This document shows, piece after piece, positions 7,831 to 15,836 of a stretch of DNA of 37,817 nucleotides (position 1 is the first letter of the stretch; every line of letters begins with the position of its first letter). The notes beneath the pieces are model-generated. The model saw only the letters and a list, made by a program, of their open reading frames with translations. It searched no databases and was not told the DNA's origin. Where the stretch lies: assembly GCF_013314975.1 (NCBI RefSeq), contig NZ_JABTYH010000040.1, positions 1-37,817 on the forward strand, given 5' to 3'. The stretch comes from Pseudarthrobacter oxydans. GTDB lineage: Bacteria; Actinomycetota; Actinomycetes; Actinomycetales; Micrococcaceae. Both the position numbers and the translations under genes were made by a program.

Positions 7831-8673
7831 TCAATAGAGTGCAATGGCATCTATGACCACCGCTGGCCCTGCGATGTAAGCATGAACATCGTCGGGGTCT
7901 AAATCGATTTCCAGTTGCTGTACCAAGGGCTTCAGGACATCCTCAACTTGGGGCATCACCTTTCGCCTGAACAGGTATTCCCAGTCGTGAAGCAACCATT
8001 CCTCGGCGCTGAGATAACCGTCATCACCATCTTCGATCAGGTGTGAGACGGTTCCCAGAACCCGTATCTGGCCTTCAACTCGGTTGGCAGAGGCACTGTC
8101 AATGAAGTGGTCTGGGCGCAAGTTGATAAAGACCTTTGGCGACAACCCGGAGCCAGTCACTCCCAGGAGGACAGGGATCGGCAGCAACTCGTTCCTCAGG
8201 TACACCTGTTTGAGCTGCTGGGCAAGCGGGAGGTCCATGGCGTCCAAGTCGAAGATCGTCTGCAGGTCGCCTTCAGCCGAATCCATCAGCCGACGCAGAA
8301 TGAAGAAGATTTTTCCTGCAAAACTGGCGGCTGTAATGTGTGTTAGTCCCTCAATTTCGACTAGGTCGTCCCTGGAAAGAACAGCTTCATCTCCAGGATT
8401 TACCTTCACCGCATCGGCGTGCATGAGGGCATCTATCACCTTGCTCACTGTCGCTTTTTCTCTTGGCTGAAGGCTGTACGTCGCCTGATTTTCTATGTCC
8501 GTTCCTGTGGAAGCATCTATGCCGATGCCGGATACCCCAACTTTGCCGCCGCCACTGCGCTTTCGCACCGTCTTTTCAACAACATCCATTTGGCGCGGGA
8601 CGTCAATGTCGTGGTATTCGGCCTGAGCTAGTAGCGTCTCGGTGTCAAGATAAATGGGGGATCTCAGTGCCAT
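7831..8673 (-). CDS. Uncharacterised protein, possibly DUF6414-like
   Basis: A 280-residue soluble protein with no membrane segment. It begins IYLDTETLLAQAEYHDIDVP, followed by a basic, glycine-rich patch (KRSGGGKVGVSG) and a helical and beta-rich body. The opening is reminiscent of DUF6414-type proteins that start with YLD plus a helix, but I hold that only weakly. With the membrane protein downstream it makes a candidate two-gene unit in the mobile part of the window. The TATTATC-like sequence and AT-rich patch upstream (8770-8790) may hold the promoter. No function is claimed. Confidence 0.6.
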   Translation of the reverse strand: MALRSPIYLDTETLLAQAEYHDIDVPRQMDVVEKTVRKRSGGGKVGVSGIGIDASTGTDIENQATYSLQPREKATVSKVIDALMHADAVKVNPGDEAVLSRDDLVEIEGLTHITAASFAGKIFFILRRLMDSAEGDLQTIFDLDAMDLPLAQQLKQVYLRNELLPIPVLLGVTGSGLSPKVFINLRPDHFIDSASANRVEGQIRVLGTVSHLIEDGDDGYLSAEEWLLHDWEYLFRRKVMPQVEDVLKPLVQQLEIDLDPDDVHAYIAGPAVVIDAIALY

Positions 8674-8939
8674 GTTTCGATTGTGTCAAACACCTCCGAC
8701 ATTTCTGGACCTGGCGCCGCAAGGCGAGGTCTCTCGGCGATACTCTCCTGCTTCAGGTTTACAGAATCTTCATTATCGGCTCTTTTTTAGCATGCACAGA
8801 AGGGGCTTGTTTGTGTTCCAACCGGCGGGGCGGCTGGCACTGTAAAAATGCGCACGCGGGGCAGCCCCGAAGACGCCGGGCGGTAATGTCAGTCTGGTTT
8901 GATACGTTGCATCCATCTGCAACGTCTGGGGGTGATTAA
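8674..8939. promoter_or_regulatory. Divergent intergenic region
   Basis: A 266-base spacer sits between two divergent genes. The stretch at 8768-8790 (TTCATTATCGGCTCTTTTTAG) is unusually AT-rich for this window and is a likely promoter zone for the minus-strand gene. I see no gene in it. Confidence 0.3.
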
Positions 8940-9176
8940 ATGGCTGAGCGAAATTCGTACCACGTGGTTCCTGGCGAAGATGGATGGAAGGCCGAGCGCG
9001 AAGGCTCGTCTCGCGCTTCTTCTGTTCACGACACGCAGTCCGCAGCAATCGACGCTGCTCGTGGTTATCTGTCCCGATCTGGGGGCGGTGAATTGAACAT
9101 CCACGGCAAGGACAACAAGATCAGGGCAAAGGACACAATTGCACCTGGCAATGATCCACGGAATACGCCTGGATAA
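8940..9176 (+). CDS. DUF2188 family protein
   Basis: A 78-residue protein with the complete DUF2188 pattern: SYHVVPGEDGWKAEREGSSRASSVHDTQSAAIDAARGYL, then GGELNIHGKDNKIRAKDTI and an NDPR tail. The family is a small beta-alpha-beta domain of unknown function found widely in bacteria. ATG 8940 is preceded by GGGGGTGA. Monocistronic, since the next plus-strand gene is far away. Confidence 0.88.
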   Translation: MAERNSYHVVPGEDGWKAEREGSSRASSVHDTQSAAIDAARGYLSRSGGGELNIHGKDNKIRAKDTIAPGNDPRNTPG

Positions 9177-9368
9177 GCCTGATAGAGCAATGACCCCGCT
9201 GGCTTAGGTTTATTCAACAGGAGCCGGCGTGGCCTTCCTATATGCGGGCGGGCGGGGCCGGAGGGACACATAATGCCCGTAGGCCGGCCTAACGCCACGG
9301 CTGACGGAATATCCATTACCGGCGTTCAAAGCACAGCGCATCGCCCGGATGACCCACTGCCCCCTCGG

Positions 9369-10604
9369 CTAAGCCTGGACGAGCAGCCCGGTGGCGAACA
9401 TGATCGCGATGCCGGTGATGATGCCGGCCACTGTCAGGGGTGAGAGTATCCTGCCGGCATGGTCCTTGAGCAGGGGCAGGAGTTTTATCGCGACCTGGCC
9501 AACGGCCCCGGCGCCCAGGCCGAGCAGGAACGCAGCCAGCGTGGGTTGGTATACAGTTGCGCCGATAAGTGTACCCAGGATCGCCGGTGCGCCGGCGATC
9601 AGACCGAGCAGGGCCAGGCGCCCGAGGCCGGGGGTTTCCTTGGCCAGGGGGGTAACGATCGCTAGGCCTTCGGTGGTGTTGTGGATGGCGAAACCGACGA
9701 TCAGGGTCGCGCCGAGGGCCAGTGATCCGATGGCGTAGGCGGAGCCGATGGCCAGTCCTTCACCGAGGTTGTGCATGCCGATCCCGGTGGCGATCAGCAG
9801 GGCGAGCCGGGCCGGGGGAAGTGGTGCCTGCCCGTGGGAGGCCGGGCTTTGGTGGCGGCGCATCCAGGCGTCGATGCCCTCCAGGATGAGGTAGGAGATC
9901 AGCGCGCCGAGGATGACCACCAGCGGGCCGCCGAAGGATCCGTGACCGGAGACGAGTTCGAAGGCTTCCAGGGTCGCGTCGAAGGCCAGGAAGGCCAGCA
10001 GACCGACGGTCAGGCCGAGAAGGGCGCGGACCCAGGCAGTTGATGAGCGGCGCACGAACGGCATCCATAGCATCCCCATGGCTACCGGGATGATGCCGAC
10101 GTAGATGCCCAGCAACGCCATGAGTGCAAAGAACGACGCGTCCTTCTCCGGGCTCAGGGCAGCGGCGTCGATGGCTGCGGTGATCTTGCCCCCGACCGAG
10201 GTGACCAGCGCGATCTCGTATGGATCCCCGTCGACCCAGTGGTAGCTCGCGGTGACCGTGGTCGATTCCAGCGGGGCCATGGTCGGACGGGTCTGGGTGA
10301 AGGGCGCGTAGTAATCCGAGATGTTGACCTGGGCGATACTGACGGGATCGGGACCTTCGTTGCGGACGGTGATCTCGATCTGTCCCGGCGACAGGCGGAT
10401 GTCTTCGACGGCGACGTCCTCTTTGGGCGGAACGCCTTCGGAGAGTTTGGCGAGGCCGGGGCCGTTGAACAGGGCGAACAGTCCCAGCAGCACGGTCACC
10501 AGGACGAGCGGGCCCAGGCCGAGCAGCCAGCGCGGCGCCGCCGGGTGGGACCTTCGGCCCGCAGGGGCGGCCGGGGCTGCCAGGTTCTTTTCCTCAATGC
10601 TCAT
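9369..10604 (-). CDS. ZIP-family metal transporter with N-terminal extracytoplasmic domain
   Basis: A 411-residue protein. A signal-anchor at about 25-48 leads to a beta-rich domain at about 60-150 (PGQIEITVRNEGPDPVSIAQ, TMAPLESTTVTASYHWVDG), which resembles a CARDB/Ig-like fold outside the membrane. The C-terminal two thirds are a ZIP transporter with the metal-binding helices HNLGEGLAIGSAY and HNTTEGLAIVTPL. ZIP proteins carry Zn, Fe or Mn into the cytoplasm. The start codon overlaps the stop of the multicopper oxidase by four bases, so the two are translationally coupled. The extra domain is not usual for ZIPs and may dock the oxidase. Which metal is moved is not shown by sequence alone. 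Confidence 0.85.
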   Translation of the reverse strand: MSIEEKNLAAPAAPAGRRSHPAAPRWLLGLGPLVLVTVLLGLFALFNGPGLAKLSEGVPPKEDVAVEDIRLSPGQIEITVRNEGPDPVSIAQVNISDYYAPFTQTRPTMAPLESTTVTASYHWVDGDPYEIALVTSVGGKITAAIDAAALSPEKDASFFALMALLGIYVGIIPVAMGMLWMPFVRRSSTAWVRALLGLTVGLLAFLAFDATLEAFELVSGHGSFGGPLVVILGALISYLILEGIDAWMRRHQSPASHGQAPLPPARLALLIATGIGMHNLGEGLAIGSAYAIGSLALGATLIVGFAIHNTTEGLAIVTPLAKETPGLGRLALLGLIAGAPAILGTLIGATVYQPTLAAFLLGLGAGAVGQVAIKLLPLLKDHAGRILSPLTVAGIITGIAIMFATGLLVQA

Positions 10605-11704
10605 TGTGGTGCCACCTCAAAGAATCCCATCCAGCCCAGTTCGGCGAACTCGGTCTTGTGGGCGTGGAACATGTACTTGCCTGGGTAGGGGAAACGGATT
10701 TCCACGATGCCGCGCTGGCCCTGCACCTGGGAGATGGTGTCCGTGAATTCGCTGGGCGTCAGCATCGTCCCGGTCGGGTAGTAATGGAAGAAGTTGCCGT
10801 GCACATGGAAGGAATTAATCGGGTCGTATTCCAACACGTTGATCAGGTGGATCCGCACCAAGGCGTTCTGCTTGACCTGGACCGGGAAATCCATGAAATG
10901 GAACGGCAGCCCGTTCACGGAGTAGAACTCGTTATCGTCCCCGCCGTCGGTGTTATACCCGTTCATCACCATGACCATCTCGTCATCCGCCGCGGGCCGG
11001 CCCTCCTTCGGCTCGATGATGAATCCGCCGTACAAGCCCTTGGCGATATGAGGGGCAAGCGGTGACTGGTGGCAGTGGTACAGGTGCGTGCCGAACGGGG
11101 TCGCGTCGAACTCGTACGTGAAACTCTGCCCCGGGGCGATGGAGCCTGCCCCGATCCCAGGAGTGCCGTCCATCTCGGCCCGGTGAACGCCGTGAAAGTG
11201 GATGGTGTGCGGGTGCGCGCTGGCGTTGATGAAGTGGATCCGCAGCGCGTCGCCTTCGCGTGCCCACAGCGTCGGGCCCGGGATGCGCCCGTTGTACGTC
11301 CAGGCCGGGAACGTCACGCCGGGGGCGATCTCGAACTCCTTGTCCTCGGCGATGATGTCCCACTCGCGCAGCGTCCGGCCGTCCGGCAGCGTGGTGGTAC
11401 GTCCCCGGTCGAAGTCCCGCAGGATCGCCGTGGGGTCAATTCCCGCCCGGTCCACAGCGACGGACCCGCCCGCGAAACCGGCATGACCGGCATGGTTCAC
11501 CGCCGGACCGGCAGGGACCTTCGGCTGCGACCCGGCCGCCGCACCCGCACCACTTTGCGAGGAATCCCCGTGCCCTGCGTGACCCGGATTAGCCCCCGCC
11601 GGAGCCCACGCGGCAAGTGCAGGGAAAGGAGCGAGCAAGGCCGCCCCGGAAAGCAGGCGCCGCCGCGTCGGCTGTTTTCCCGCTGTCGAACCGGATAACG
11701 CCAT
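10601..11704 (-). CDS. Two-domain multicopper oxidase, Tat-exported
   Basis: A 367-residue protein. The N-terminus has a Tat signal (TRRRLLSG around residue 13, then a hydrophobic stretch), followed by a His/Gly-rich linker (PGHAGHGD, NHAGHAGF). The first cupredoxin domain has HTIHFHGVH (166-174) and HLYHCHQSPLAPH (207-219) with C211 as the type 1 copper cysteine; leucine replaces methionine at the axial position. The second domain keeps SFHVHGNFFH and FHAHKTEF but has no cysteine, so it has trinuclear-type histidines only. That is the NirK-like/two-domain laccase arrangement. ATG 11704 has AAGGA seven bases upstream; a GTG at 11719 overlaps that site and is less likely. It could oxidise Mn, Fe or Cu. 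Confidence 0.87.
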   Translation of the reverse strand: MALSGSTAGKQPTRRRLLSGAALLAPFPALAAWAPAGANPGHAGHGDSSQSGAGAAAGSQPKVPAGPAVNHAGHAGFAGGSVAVDRAGIDPTAILRDFDRGRTTTLPDGRTLREWDIIAEDKEFEIAPGVTFPAWTYNGRIPGPTLWAREGDALRIHFINASAHPHTIHFHGVHRAEMDGTPGIGAGSIAPGQSFTYEFDATPFGTHLYHCHQSPLAPHIAKGLYGGFIIEPKEGRPAADDEMVMVMNGYNTDGGDDNEFYSVNGLPFHFMDFPVQVKQNALVRIHLINVLEYDPINSFHVHGNFFHYYPTGTMLTPSEFTDTISQVQGQRGIVEIRFPYPGKYMFHAHKTEFAELGWMGFFEVAPQ

Positions 11705-11721
11705 CGTCTTTTCCTTCACTC

Positions 11722-11757
11722 AAACATCATTGTTCGTCCAGCCTAACATTGATGTTT
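11722..11757. promoter_or_regulatory. Paired inverted-repeat operators between DtxR gene and oxidase-ZIP operon
   Basis: AAACATCATTGTT (11722-11734) and AACATTGATGTTT (11745-11757) are inverted copies with 12 of 13 bases matching. Each is also a near-palindrome by itself, with centres about 23 bases apart. The position, between the divergent starts at 11704 and 11776, suits a DtxR/MntR family dimer pair controlling both sides. Confidence 0.7.
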
Positions 11758-11775
11758 CGTTGCTACTCTGGAGTT

Positions 11776-12450
11776 ATGCCAGTTTCTGACCTCACCACCC
11801 CGGCGCAGGACTATCTGAAAATGATCTGGTCAGCCACCGAATGGTCGACCACTCCCATTACCGTGAGCACCATGGCCGAGCGGCTGGGCGTGAGCGCCTC
11901 GACCGTGTCCGATGGCATCCGCAGACTGGCCAAACAGGGTTTATTGACCCATGCCCCCTACGGCAGCATTGAGCTGACCGATACCGGGCGCCGCCACGCA
12001 CTGGCCATGGTCCGGCGACACCGTCTCGTGGAAACCTTCCTGGTGGAGGTGCTGCAGTACGGCTGGGACGAAGTGCATGACGAGGCCGAAGTCCTCGAAC
12101 ATGCCGTGTCGGAAAAGCTGACCGACAGGATCGACGAGTACCTGGGACACCCCAGCAAGGACCCGCACGGGGATCCCATCCCGTCAAAGTCGGCCCACAC
12201 TGCCCCGCCAGCCGCTGACCAGCTGACCGCTGTCAAACCCTTGGCCCAGGTCGCGATCACGCGCATCTCGGACGCGAACCCCGACATGCTCCGCTACTTT
12301 GCCAGCCTGGGACTGCGCCCGGACACCACGCTCACCGTCACGGACCAGAAACCCTACGCGGACATGACGACCATCCGGATCCATGGCCAGGACACAGAAA
12401 TCACGCTCGGCTCCGCAGCCGCCGAAGCAATCTGGGTCGTGGCAGCTTGA
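11776..12450 (+). CDS. DtxR/MntR-family metal-dependent regulator
   Basis: A 224-residue protein with all DtxR-family parts. There is a winged helix (TTPAQDYLKMIWSATEW, then VSTMAERLGVSASTVSDGIRRLAKQGLL), a dimerisation and metal domain (MVRRHRLVETFLVEVLQYGWDEVHDEAEVLEHAVS), and a C-terminal SH3-like FeoA domain (LLRYFASLGL, TITLG). The LVE..L..VL.Y.W..VH.EA..LEHA pattern contains the metal-coordinating Glu/His positions. ATG 11776 follows the paired palindromes; the frame is open upstream to 11617 but that part mirrors the oxidase signal peptide. It probably represses the divergent oxidase-ZIP operon when Mn or Fe is ample. Which metal it senses is not decided by the sequence. Confidence 0.9.
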   Translation: MPVSDLTTPAQDYLKMIWSATEWSTTPITVSTMAERLGVSASTVSDGIRRLAKQGLLTHAPYGSIELTDTGRRHALAMVRRHRLVETFLVEVLQYGWDEVHDEAEVLEHAVSEKLTDRIDEYLGHPSKDPHGDPIPSKSAHTAPPAADQLTAVKPLAQVAITRISDANPDMLRYFASLGLRPDTTLTVTDQKPYADMTTIRIHGQDTEITLGSAAAEAIWVVAA

Positions 12451-12596
12451 ACACCCAGCCGCCCCTCCCCGGGCGTCCGCGCTTGAGGCGCACGCCAATA
12501 GTTGGCTGTCAGACATTCATGCCGTTGGAAGCTAATGCGTTTGCGCGTCTCGGCTGGTTCCTGACATTGCAGCTGCATTAGGGCTGTGGGTGGATC

Positions 12597-12858
12597 TACT
12601 TGCGCCGGGCGAGGGCGATTAGTCCGGCGATGAGGGCGGCGACGGCGGCGCCGATGCCTGTAACGAGCAGTCCGTTGCTGTCATCGGGACGGGAAGCCGG
12701 GCCACCGGTGTTGTCCCGGAAGTGTCGGCGGGCGCAGCGGACGTCGACGGGCTTGCGGTCGTTGCCGGTTGGGAAGGCGTCGCTGGTGCCCTGCCGCGCG
12801 GCGGCTTCCCGGCCAAGGCGGCCTGACCGGAGTTCTTGCTTCCCGGTTGTGTCCCCTA
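12597..12858 (-). pseudogene. Frameshifted C-terminal tail of a surface or membrane-anchored protein
   Basis: One frame reads a Pro/Ser/Thr linker (PATPSQPATTASPSTSAAPADTSGTTPVA) and breaks near 12700; the next frame continues PDDSNGLLVTGIGAAVAAL, AGLIALARRK and stop. Together they make the usual linker, transmembrane helix and ARRK end of an actinobacterial anchored protein such as a CopC-like or nucleotidase protein. The upstream part is missing (a TAG lies in frame near 12858). The identity of the parent protein is not clear. Confidence 0.55.
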
Positions 12859-12976
12859 TGGAAGGCGACGGCTATCAACGGGGACCGGCGGCCGGAAAGA
12901 GCCGGACAATGCCACGGCGATCCGGAACGGATCTAACCCGATTGGAAGGACGTGGACGGCCTTCCCGGTTGATGGT

Positions 12977-13513
12977 TTATTCGGTGACGAAGACGGGCAC
13001 GCCGACCGCTGCTGAGACTGCCGCGTCCTGGTATGTGTCCGGGACGTCGATGGTGAATTCCGTCGGTTCCGCCGGAATGTCGGAGTGTGGTTCTTCGGTT
13101 GCGAGGTGGTGGTCGAAGCGTGCTGTGCCGAGCAGGCTGCCCGTGTCATCATAGAAACCGGCCAGAACCTGAAGGTCCAGAAGTTCGCTCGTGGTGCCGG
13201 TTACCCTGACGGTTCCGCTCACCGCGGAACCGCTGAAGGCCAAGCCTTCCAGTACGAACCTGTCATCGAATGGTCCGGAAATCTGCAGCGCCTTACCTTT
13301 GCCCGGTCCTGGCGCGTGCAATGCCGGCAGGTCCGGCTCACCGGCTGGAGCCGGGAGACCCTGGAATGAGATTTTGGCCGCCGCTGATGCCGGACCCTGG
13401 CCGGTAGTGACCGGCCCGGAGGGCTGCTGCTTTCTCGTGACGAGAAATCCGCTCAAGGCCAAAGCCGCGATGAGCAGCACGGCCGTGACAATGATTCGAT
13501 GGCGCATAGTCAT
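12977..13513 (-). CDS. Uncharacterised secreted or membrane-anchored protein, FxLYD-like
   Basis: A 178-residue protein with an N-terminal hydrophobic helix (IIVTAVLLIAALALSGFLV, about 6-24) and no lipobox, so it is probably anchored outside the cell. The soluble part is beta-rich; the segment SGTVRVTGTTSELLDLQVLAGFYDDTGSLLGTARF, then EFTIDVPDTY, resembles the FxLYD domain pattern. It is 60 bases downstream of the alkaline phosphatase, with a strong hairpin in between, and may be a phosphatase-linked gene at lower expression. ATG 13513 has GGAAAG upstream. Confidence 0.65.
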   Translation of the reverse strand: MTMRHRIIVTAVLLIAALALSGFLVTRKQQPSGPVTTGQGPASAAAKISFQGLPAPAGEPDLPALHAPGPGKGKALQISGPFDDRFVLEGLAFSGSAVSGTVRVTGTTSELLDLQVLAGFYDDTGSLLGTARFDHHLATEEPHSDIPAEPTEFTIDVPDTYQDAAVSAAVGVPVFVTE

Positions 13514-13525
13514 ACTTTCCGTATC

Positions 13526-13556
13526 AAGGGGTCCGGGAAATCTTCCCGGACCCCTT
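13526..13556. terminator. 14-bp perfect hairpin between phosphatase and downstream gene
   Basis: AAGGGGTCCGGGAA (13526-13539) and TTCCCGGACCCCTT (13543-13556) pair perfectly around a 3-base loop. It lies seventeen bases past the phosphatase stop on the minus strand. No T-run follows, and the ribosome binding site of the next gene comes right after, so partial termination or mRNA-end protection is possible. Confidence 0.7.
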
Positions 13557-13572
13557 GGATGTACTGGTCAGG

Positions 13573-15078
13573 TCAGCGCAGGACGCCCAGGGCGCCGCCG
13601 ACGATGTCAAACAGGTCCGTGTTGTCCACGCTGCCCTGGAGCTTTTCAGATCCTGAACCGTAGGCGTAGACCGGAACGTCGGCACCCGTGTGGTTACCGG
13701 AGAGGTAGGTCAACCACAGGCTTGCTTCCTTGGAGCCGTCCTTGACCTCGGCCGGGTCATTAGGGGTGCGGAAGGTGGCCGGGCCGAAGTTGCGCGGGTC
13801 GGACGCTCCGGCGCCGTTGATGATGCCGGTGGAGCGGGCCGGGTCCTTGGTGCTTCCACTGGGCCGTGAAGGGGTGGAGTTGTTGGCGGTGTTCCCGCTG
13901 TCGACGTTGGCCGGAGGTGCTGCTGCTTCGGGGTTGGTGAAGGAGCCCTTCTCGATAATGTTCAGGCCGGCCGTTTCGTGGTCGGCGGTCACGATCACTA
14001 GGGTGTTGCCGTCCTTTTTGGCGAAGTCCAGGGCGGCGGCCACGGCATCATCGAAGGCCTTGACCTCCTCGAGGGTCTGGGCGGCATCGTTGGCGTGGGA
14101 GCGCTTATCGATCAGGGCTCCTTCGACCTGGAGGTAGAAACCGTTGCCGTTGGAGCCCTTTTTGCTCTCCAGCAGTTCAATGGCCTTTTTGGTCATTTCC
14201 GGCAGGGAAGGTTCCTGTGCCTGGGGGGCGGAGGGGTTGTCCTGCTTGGCCTTTTCTACGGTGAGGTTGCCCTTGTTGAACAGGCCGAAGACCTTGTCCC
14301 CGGACGCTGCGTTCAGATCGGTGCGGGTTGCAGGAATCTGGCTTGCCGCCGAACCCAGGACCGAGTATCCCTGTTCTTTCAAGGCGGTTTCGTCAGCGGC
14401 GTCAAAGCGTCCCAGTCCGCCGCCGAAAATGACATCGGCGGTGCCGTTGCGGGCGATCTGGTCAGCGACCGGGGTGACCCTGACGTCACTGGTGGGCAGC
14501 GCCTCGCCGGTCACGGCCGTGTCCTGGCATGCCGAGGCGGAATAGACCGGACCCTGGCAACCGCGGGCCAGGACGTGGCTCATCTGACCCGCCGGGGTCG
14601 CATCGGTGATTTCGGAGGTCGAGACGTTCCCGGTGCGGTACCCGGCCTGTTTGGCCAGTTCCATCGCGGTCGGCACTACCGCGCCCTTGGCGTCCACGCC
14701 CAGGGCGGCGTTGTAGGTCTTCACCCCCGAGGCCCAAGCCGTGGCGGCGGAAGCGGAGTCGGTGACCAGATTGGGCTTAAAGTCCGGTTCGCCGGGCTGG
14801 CCGGACTTCTTCTCCACCGCATAGGTGCTGACGTAGCCCTGTGCCGGGAGGGTCTCCATGGCCAGCTTGCCTTCGGCTCCATAGAAGCGTTCCCGGGCGG
14901 CGGTGATGTGGGTGCGGCCCAGGCCGTCACCGAGCAGGTAGATAACATTCTTGGCCCGGCCGTTGTTGCCGTCCGGGGCAGCCGTGGCAGGCCCGGCAGG
15001 CCCGGCCAGTGCCGTGACGGCCACGGCAGCGGCCACAAGGGCGCCGGCAGAGCCAAGCAAGGGAAGAGTGCGTCGCAT
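13573..15078 (-). CDS. phoA: Alkaline phosphatase, PhoA family, secreted
   Basis: A 501-residue protein with a Sec signal (residues 1-34, ending ATAA). The PhoA-fold residues are present: NVIYLLGDGLG with metal ligand D51, VTDSASAATAW with nucleophile S108, GALIDKRSHAND, TADHETAG and a late NHTGADVPVYAYG histidine. It hydrolyses phosphomonoesters outside the cell. The Ser/Asn/Pro-rich insert near residue 390 (NVDSGNTANNSTPSRPSG) is unlike E. coli PhoA but common in actinobacteria. ATG 15078 has GGAGA six bases upstream, and a PHO-box-like repeat lies about 120 bases upstream. It does not obviously belong to the metal locus, though the enzyme is itself zinc-dependent. Confidence 0.92.
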   Translation of the reverse strand: MRRTLPLLGSAGALVAAAVAVTALAGPAGPATAAPDGNNGRAKNVIYLLGDGLGRTHITAARERFYGAEGKLAMETLPAQGYVSTYAVEKKSGQPGEPDFKPNLVTDSASAATAWASGVKTYNAALGVDAKGAVVPTAMELAKQAGYRTGNVSTSEITDATPAGQMSHVLARGCQGPVYSASACQDTAVTGEALPTSDVRVTPVADQIARNGTADVIFGGGLGRFDAADETALKEQGYSVLGSAASQIPATRTDLNAASGDKVFGLFNKGNLTVEKAKQDNPSAPQAQEPSLPEMTKKAIELLESKKGSNGNGFYLQVEGALIDKRSHANDAAQTLEEVKAFDDAVAAALDFAKKDGNTLVIVTADHETAGLNIIEKGSFTNPEAAAPPANVDSGNTANNSTPSRPSGSTKDPARSTGIINGAGASDPRNFGPATFRTPNDPAEVKDGSKEASLWLTYLSGNHTGADVPVYAYGSGSEKLQGSVDNTDLFDIVGGALGVLR

Positions 15079-15194
15079 CGGGGGTCTCCAAAAAGGGGTA
15101 CGAATCGGTGGTCGGCGTTCGATGACGCCACACGGATCTTAGGCACTGCCCGCGACCCCAAAGCTGTCTCTACTCGTCGTGGAGATGCCGTAAC

Positions 15195-15212
15195 GGTAAA
15201 CAATCAGTCAAC
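15195..15212 (-). promoter_or_regulatory. Candidate PHO box upstream of the alkaline phosphatase
   Basis: On the minus strand, GTTGACT, four bases, GTTTACC: two 7-base direct repeats in an 11-base period. Each resembles the actinobacterial PhoP repeat GTTCACC (5 of 7 and 6 of 7). It lies about 117 bases before the phosphatase start, consistent with phosphate-starvation control. Confidence 0.5.
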
Positions 15213-15303
15213 AGGTTCCCCTGGCCAGGTCAGCCTGCCAGCTGCGGGCAGGGGGGGAAACCGGCTTCAGGGCACAGGTTTCAACTCCCTGCCCCGTTAC
15301 GCT

Positions 15304-15823
15304 TCAGCTCTGGGGGCTAGGGCCTGTCCGAAGGCGGCACGGGCGGGGCAGGAAGTGCTCGGTCCGGGAGGCATAACCGGTGTAGGCGGCGCCGTGAACG
15401 CGGCGCAGGTGCGTTCTTCCACCAGGCGTACCTGGATCTGGATTCCGGTGAGTGTCAGGCCCGCGACCGCGACGGCGTTGGGCACCATTATTGCCAACCC
15501 CAGGAAGGTGAAGACGGGGCTGCGCACCAGCCGGTACGGGCCGGTGGTCACACCAGCCCTTTGCGGTCGGTCGCGTCGACCCCGATCGGCCATGAGGCTC
15601 CGAGCAACATTTGGGCGCCGAACGTCGCACGAACGCCACATGCCGCGGCGGCCAGGCCCACGGTGTGCGCAACCCGGTGGTCAAGGGCGGGGATCGGCGG
15701 CATACCGGCCAGGGCAGCGGCGGGCGCGCCGACGCCGACCAGGCAGCTGTGGTTGGGCATGCAGCCGCGGGGAGCACCCGTTGCCCGGAAGGGCACCATG
15801 GGATCCGTGCCTGCTGTGTGCAT
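15304..15823 (-). pseudogene. Decayed isoprenylcysteine carboxyl methyltransferase-like gene
   Basis: Three frames must be joined to read the protein. The first holds [44 protein letters not shown] and then a stop. Two extra bases (TG) near 15560 shift the frame. The second frame continues TTGPYRLVRSPVFTFLGLAIM, then LTLTGIQIQVRLVEE. A second shift near 15420 leads to RVHGAAYTGYASRTEHFLP. The GP[YF]RLVR[SN]P motif and the late Y-x-x-Y region are those of the ICMT/methyltransferase family that modifies or binds membrane substrates. It begins fourteen bases past the tlpA stop, so it was probably the last gene of that operon. The extreme N-terminus is degenerate. Confidence 0.72.
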
Positions 15824-15836
15824 TCCCCGTGCCTTC

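Noticed and set aside
11617..11775. Upstream extension of the DtxR-family protein
   Set aside because: The extension mirrors the oxidase signal peptide and crosses the operator; the normal N-terminus begins at 11776.
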